This document shows positions 63,002-64,000 of a stretch of DNA of 64,000 bases, one piece after another. Made by a program: the position numbers and the translations under genes. The notes beneath the pieces were generated by a model. It did no database searches. It was given only the letters and a program-made list of their open reading frames with translations, and was not told the origin of the DNA. This DNA is from JAKAWQ01 sp035509315 (GTDB lineage: Bacteria > Pseudomonadota > Alphaproteobacteria > Acetobacterales > Acetobacteraceae), in contig DATJLS010000019.1 of assembly GCA_035509315.1 (NCBI GenBank), positions 5,412 through 69,411 of the forward strand. Reading direction: 5' to 3'. How positions within the stretch are numbered: position 1 is the stretch's first letter; every line of letters starts with the position of its first letter.

Positions 63002-63172
63002 TTCGTGCCAGCTTTCATAGAAAGCCAGCATGGGGTTCTTTGTCTCAGTGCCCGATTCCGAAGTACGCCGCATCGGAATGTGGACGGAATCTGGACATTG
63101 GCCCTTTATTTTCAGTAACCTGCTTATCCTCCCCGTTCGTCGCGAAATGCGCCGAACTTCGAAGGCAGGACA

Positions 63173-63898
63173 CTAGCGCAGCGGAGTGCCACGAACGAGG
63201 CGCGCAAGCGCGTCAGCGTCGCAAAGCCGCACCGATCTCGGCGAGGCGCGCTGGACAAAACCTTCCCGCTCCAGCCTGGCGAAGGTGCGCGCCAGGGATT
63301 CCGGCGAGGTTCCGAGATAATCCGCGATATCGAAGCGGCTCATCGGCAAGCGGAGCATCTGCGTCTTCGAATCAAAGAGTTCGAGGTGCTGTCGACAGTC
63401 GAGAAGAAAGGAGGCCAGCCGCCGTATATTGCTCATCTGGCCGAGGACGATGACCTGACGCTGCGCATTGCGCAGCTCATGGGCGGCCTTGATGAGCAGG
63501 TGCAGCTGAAGCAGCGGCTCGCTCAGGAGAAGGCTCTGAAGTTGATCGAGTGTGAATCGAAAGAAGGTCGCCGGTGTGATGGTTTCCGCAGAATTGATGT
63601 AGCGGCCTGTCTCCACCAGACCAAGCAGGTCGCCCGGCCACATGAAGCTCAGGACCTGGCGCGCACCGTCAGGCAAATGTCGGCTGAGCCGTACCACCCC
63701 GTCGTCTACCAGATAGAGGAAATGTGCGTCTTCGCCTTCAGAAAAGACGGTGACGCCGCTCGCCTGATAGGTAATACCAACCCTCTGTGAGGGCGACTCA
63801 TTGGGGGATTCCCCGACGCGGGGCTGACGTGATTCAAGGGTGGCGAACGGGGAGGTTCGCCATGACGATCCCACTGAGGGTGGACTTTGACGCGGCAC
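63173..63898 (-). CDS. Crp/Fnr-family transcriptional regulator (FixK-like), probably 5'-truncated
   Basis: Residues from about 40 on form a normal Crp/Fnr protein: cyclic-nucleotide-binding-like barrel (VFSEGEDAHFLYLVDDGVVRL), dimerisation helix and HTH with the recognition region DIADYLGTSPESLARTFARLE. No cysteine cluster is seen in the barrel N-terminus, so it is not an Fe-S FNR but could be FixK-like. The first 25-40 codons coincide with antisense sequence of the IS630-like element, which suggests the native N-terminus was replaced or lost. The GTG starts at 63898 or 63874 are uncertain. Confidence 0.72.
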   Translation of the reverse strand: MPRQSPPSVGSSWRTSPFATLESRQPRVGESPNESPSQRVGITYQASGVTVFSEGEDAHFLYLVDDGVVRLSRHLPDGARQVLSFMWPGDLLGLVETGRYINSAETITPATFFRFTLDQLQSLLLSEPLLQLHLLIKAAHELRNAQRQVIVLGQMSNIRRLASFLLDCRQHLELFDSKTQMLRLPMSRFDIADYLGTSPESLARTFARLEREGFVQRASPRSVRLCDADALARLVRGTPLR

Positions 63899-64000
63899 GG
63901 GTGCGCCGTGCGGCGCGTGAAAGCAGCGATGCTAACCAAGTGCGCCGCCTTCTCGCGGTGGCGGCGGTCTATGATGGGGCAACCCGCACAGAGGCAGCCG
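63790..64000 (+). mobile_element. Left end of an IS630-type insertion sequence (partial)
   Basis: The transposase start at 63862 implies that the IS left end lies somewhere in 63775-63840. The exact terminal repeat and the TA target site cannot be fixed here because the other end is outside the window. Confidence 0.45.
63862..64000 (+). CDS. IS630-family transposase, N-terminal fragment (runs off the window)
   Basis: The frame opens with an ATG behind GGGGAGGTT and reads MTIPLRVDFDAARVRRAARE, then RRLLAVAAVYDGATRTEAA, the start of the helix-turn-helix domain of IS630-type transposases. The DDE catalytic domain lies outside the window. Confidence 0.75.
   Translation, partial: MTIPLRVDFDAARVRRAARESSDANQVRRLLAVAAVYDGATRTEAA

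Noticed and set aside
1..64000. CRISPR array, rRNA operon, prophage or toxin-antitoxin system
   Set aside because: No regularly spaced repeats, rRNA-like segments, phage structural genes or toxin pairs were recognised.

Overview
The window is GC-rich, tightly packed bacterial chromosome and looks alphaproteobacterial, most likely Acetobacterales or Rhodospirillales. Support comes from a ChvI-ChvG pair, a FixL-type haem PAS kinase, a PleD-type diguanylate cyclase, a pyruvate dehydrogenase E1 beta with its own N-terminal lipoyl domain, a class I PHA synthase, and a Brucella-type DXR-like (DRL) oxidoreductase. The lineage call is inference from gene content; no rRNA is present.

Layout. 1-2.8 kb: tail of an unknown gene, a D-aminopeptidase and a PRISE-type reductase. 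2.8-14.5 kb: a type II secretion cluster (prepilin peptidase on the minus strand, then gspE-F-H-I-J-L-M-C-like-D-K with stop/start overlaps, then the major pseudopilin gspG on the minus strand), followed by a small lytic transglycosylase. 14.5-25 kb: smpB and dapA, a Slt-type transglycosylase, a sugar-acid dehydratase/aldolase pair, an FtsH protease, a Zn alcohol dehydrogenase and a GlcD/Dld-type FAD dehydrogenase. 25-34 kb: two tandem DUF983 genes, an OmpA-like protein, a YddA/SbmA-type ABC exporter, a large YdiJ-type FAD/Fe-S dehydrogenase, an aminotransferase, tRNA-His and mobA. 34-37.5 kb: a tiny lipoprotein, serine-glyoxylate aminotransferase and a PleD-like cyclase whose first receiver domain has lost its phosphorylation residues.

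37.7-48.6 kb is a long plus-strand run: pdhA-pdhB-pdhC, a GNAT acetyltransferase wedged between pdhC and lpd, then lipA, a COQ10/RatA-like protein, threonine aldolase, a CinA amidase, a flavin amine oxidase and an S49 peptidase. 48.7-53.8 kb runs on the minus strand: DUF2934, a receiver-only regulator, FixL, DRL, a YgjP-type metallopeptidase and a CBS-BON protein. 54-57.1 kb holds a PHA synthase, a phasin-like protein and a frameshifted HugZ-type gene. 57.2-64 kb holds ChvI-ChvG, the remnant of an MFS exporter beside its ArsR-type regulator, an acyl-CoA synthetase, a Crp/Fnr regulator and the start of an IS630-type transposase at the right edge.

The main regulatory theme is oxygen. A haem PAS kinase with the FixL haem residues, a Crp/Fnr regulator, and FNR/FixK-type boxes (TTGAT-N4-ATCAA) before the CBS-BON/phaC pair, before the phasin-like gene and, with one mismatch, before the receiver gene suggest a low-oxygen PHA and stress module. 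Two families of short dispersed palindromic repeats lie mostly in intergenic space. At least five copies of the larger one sit just past stop codons.
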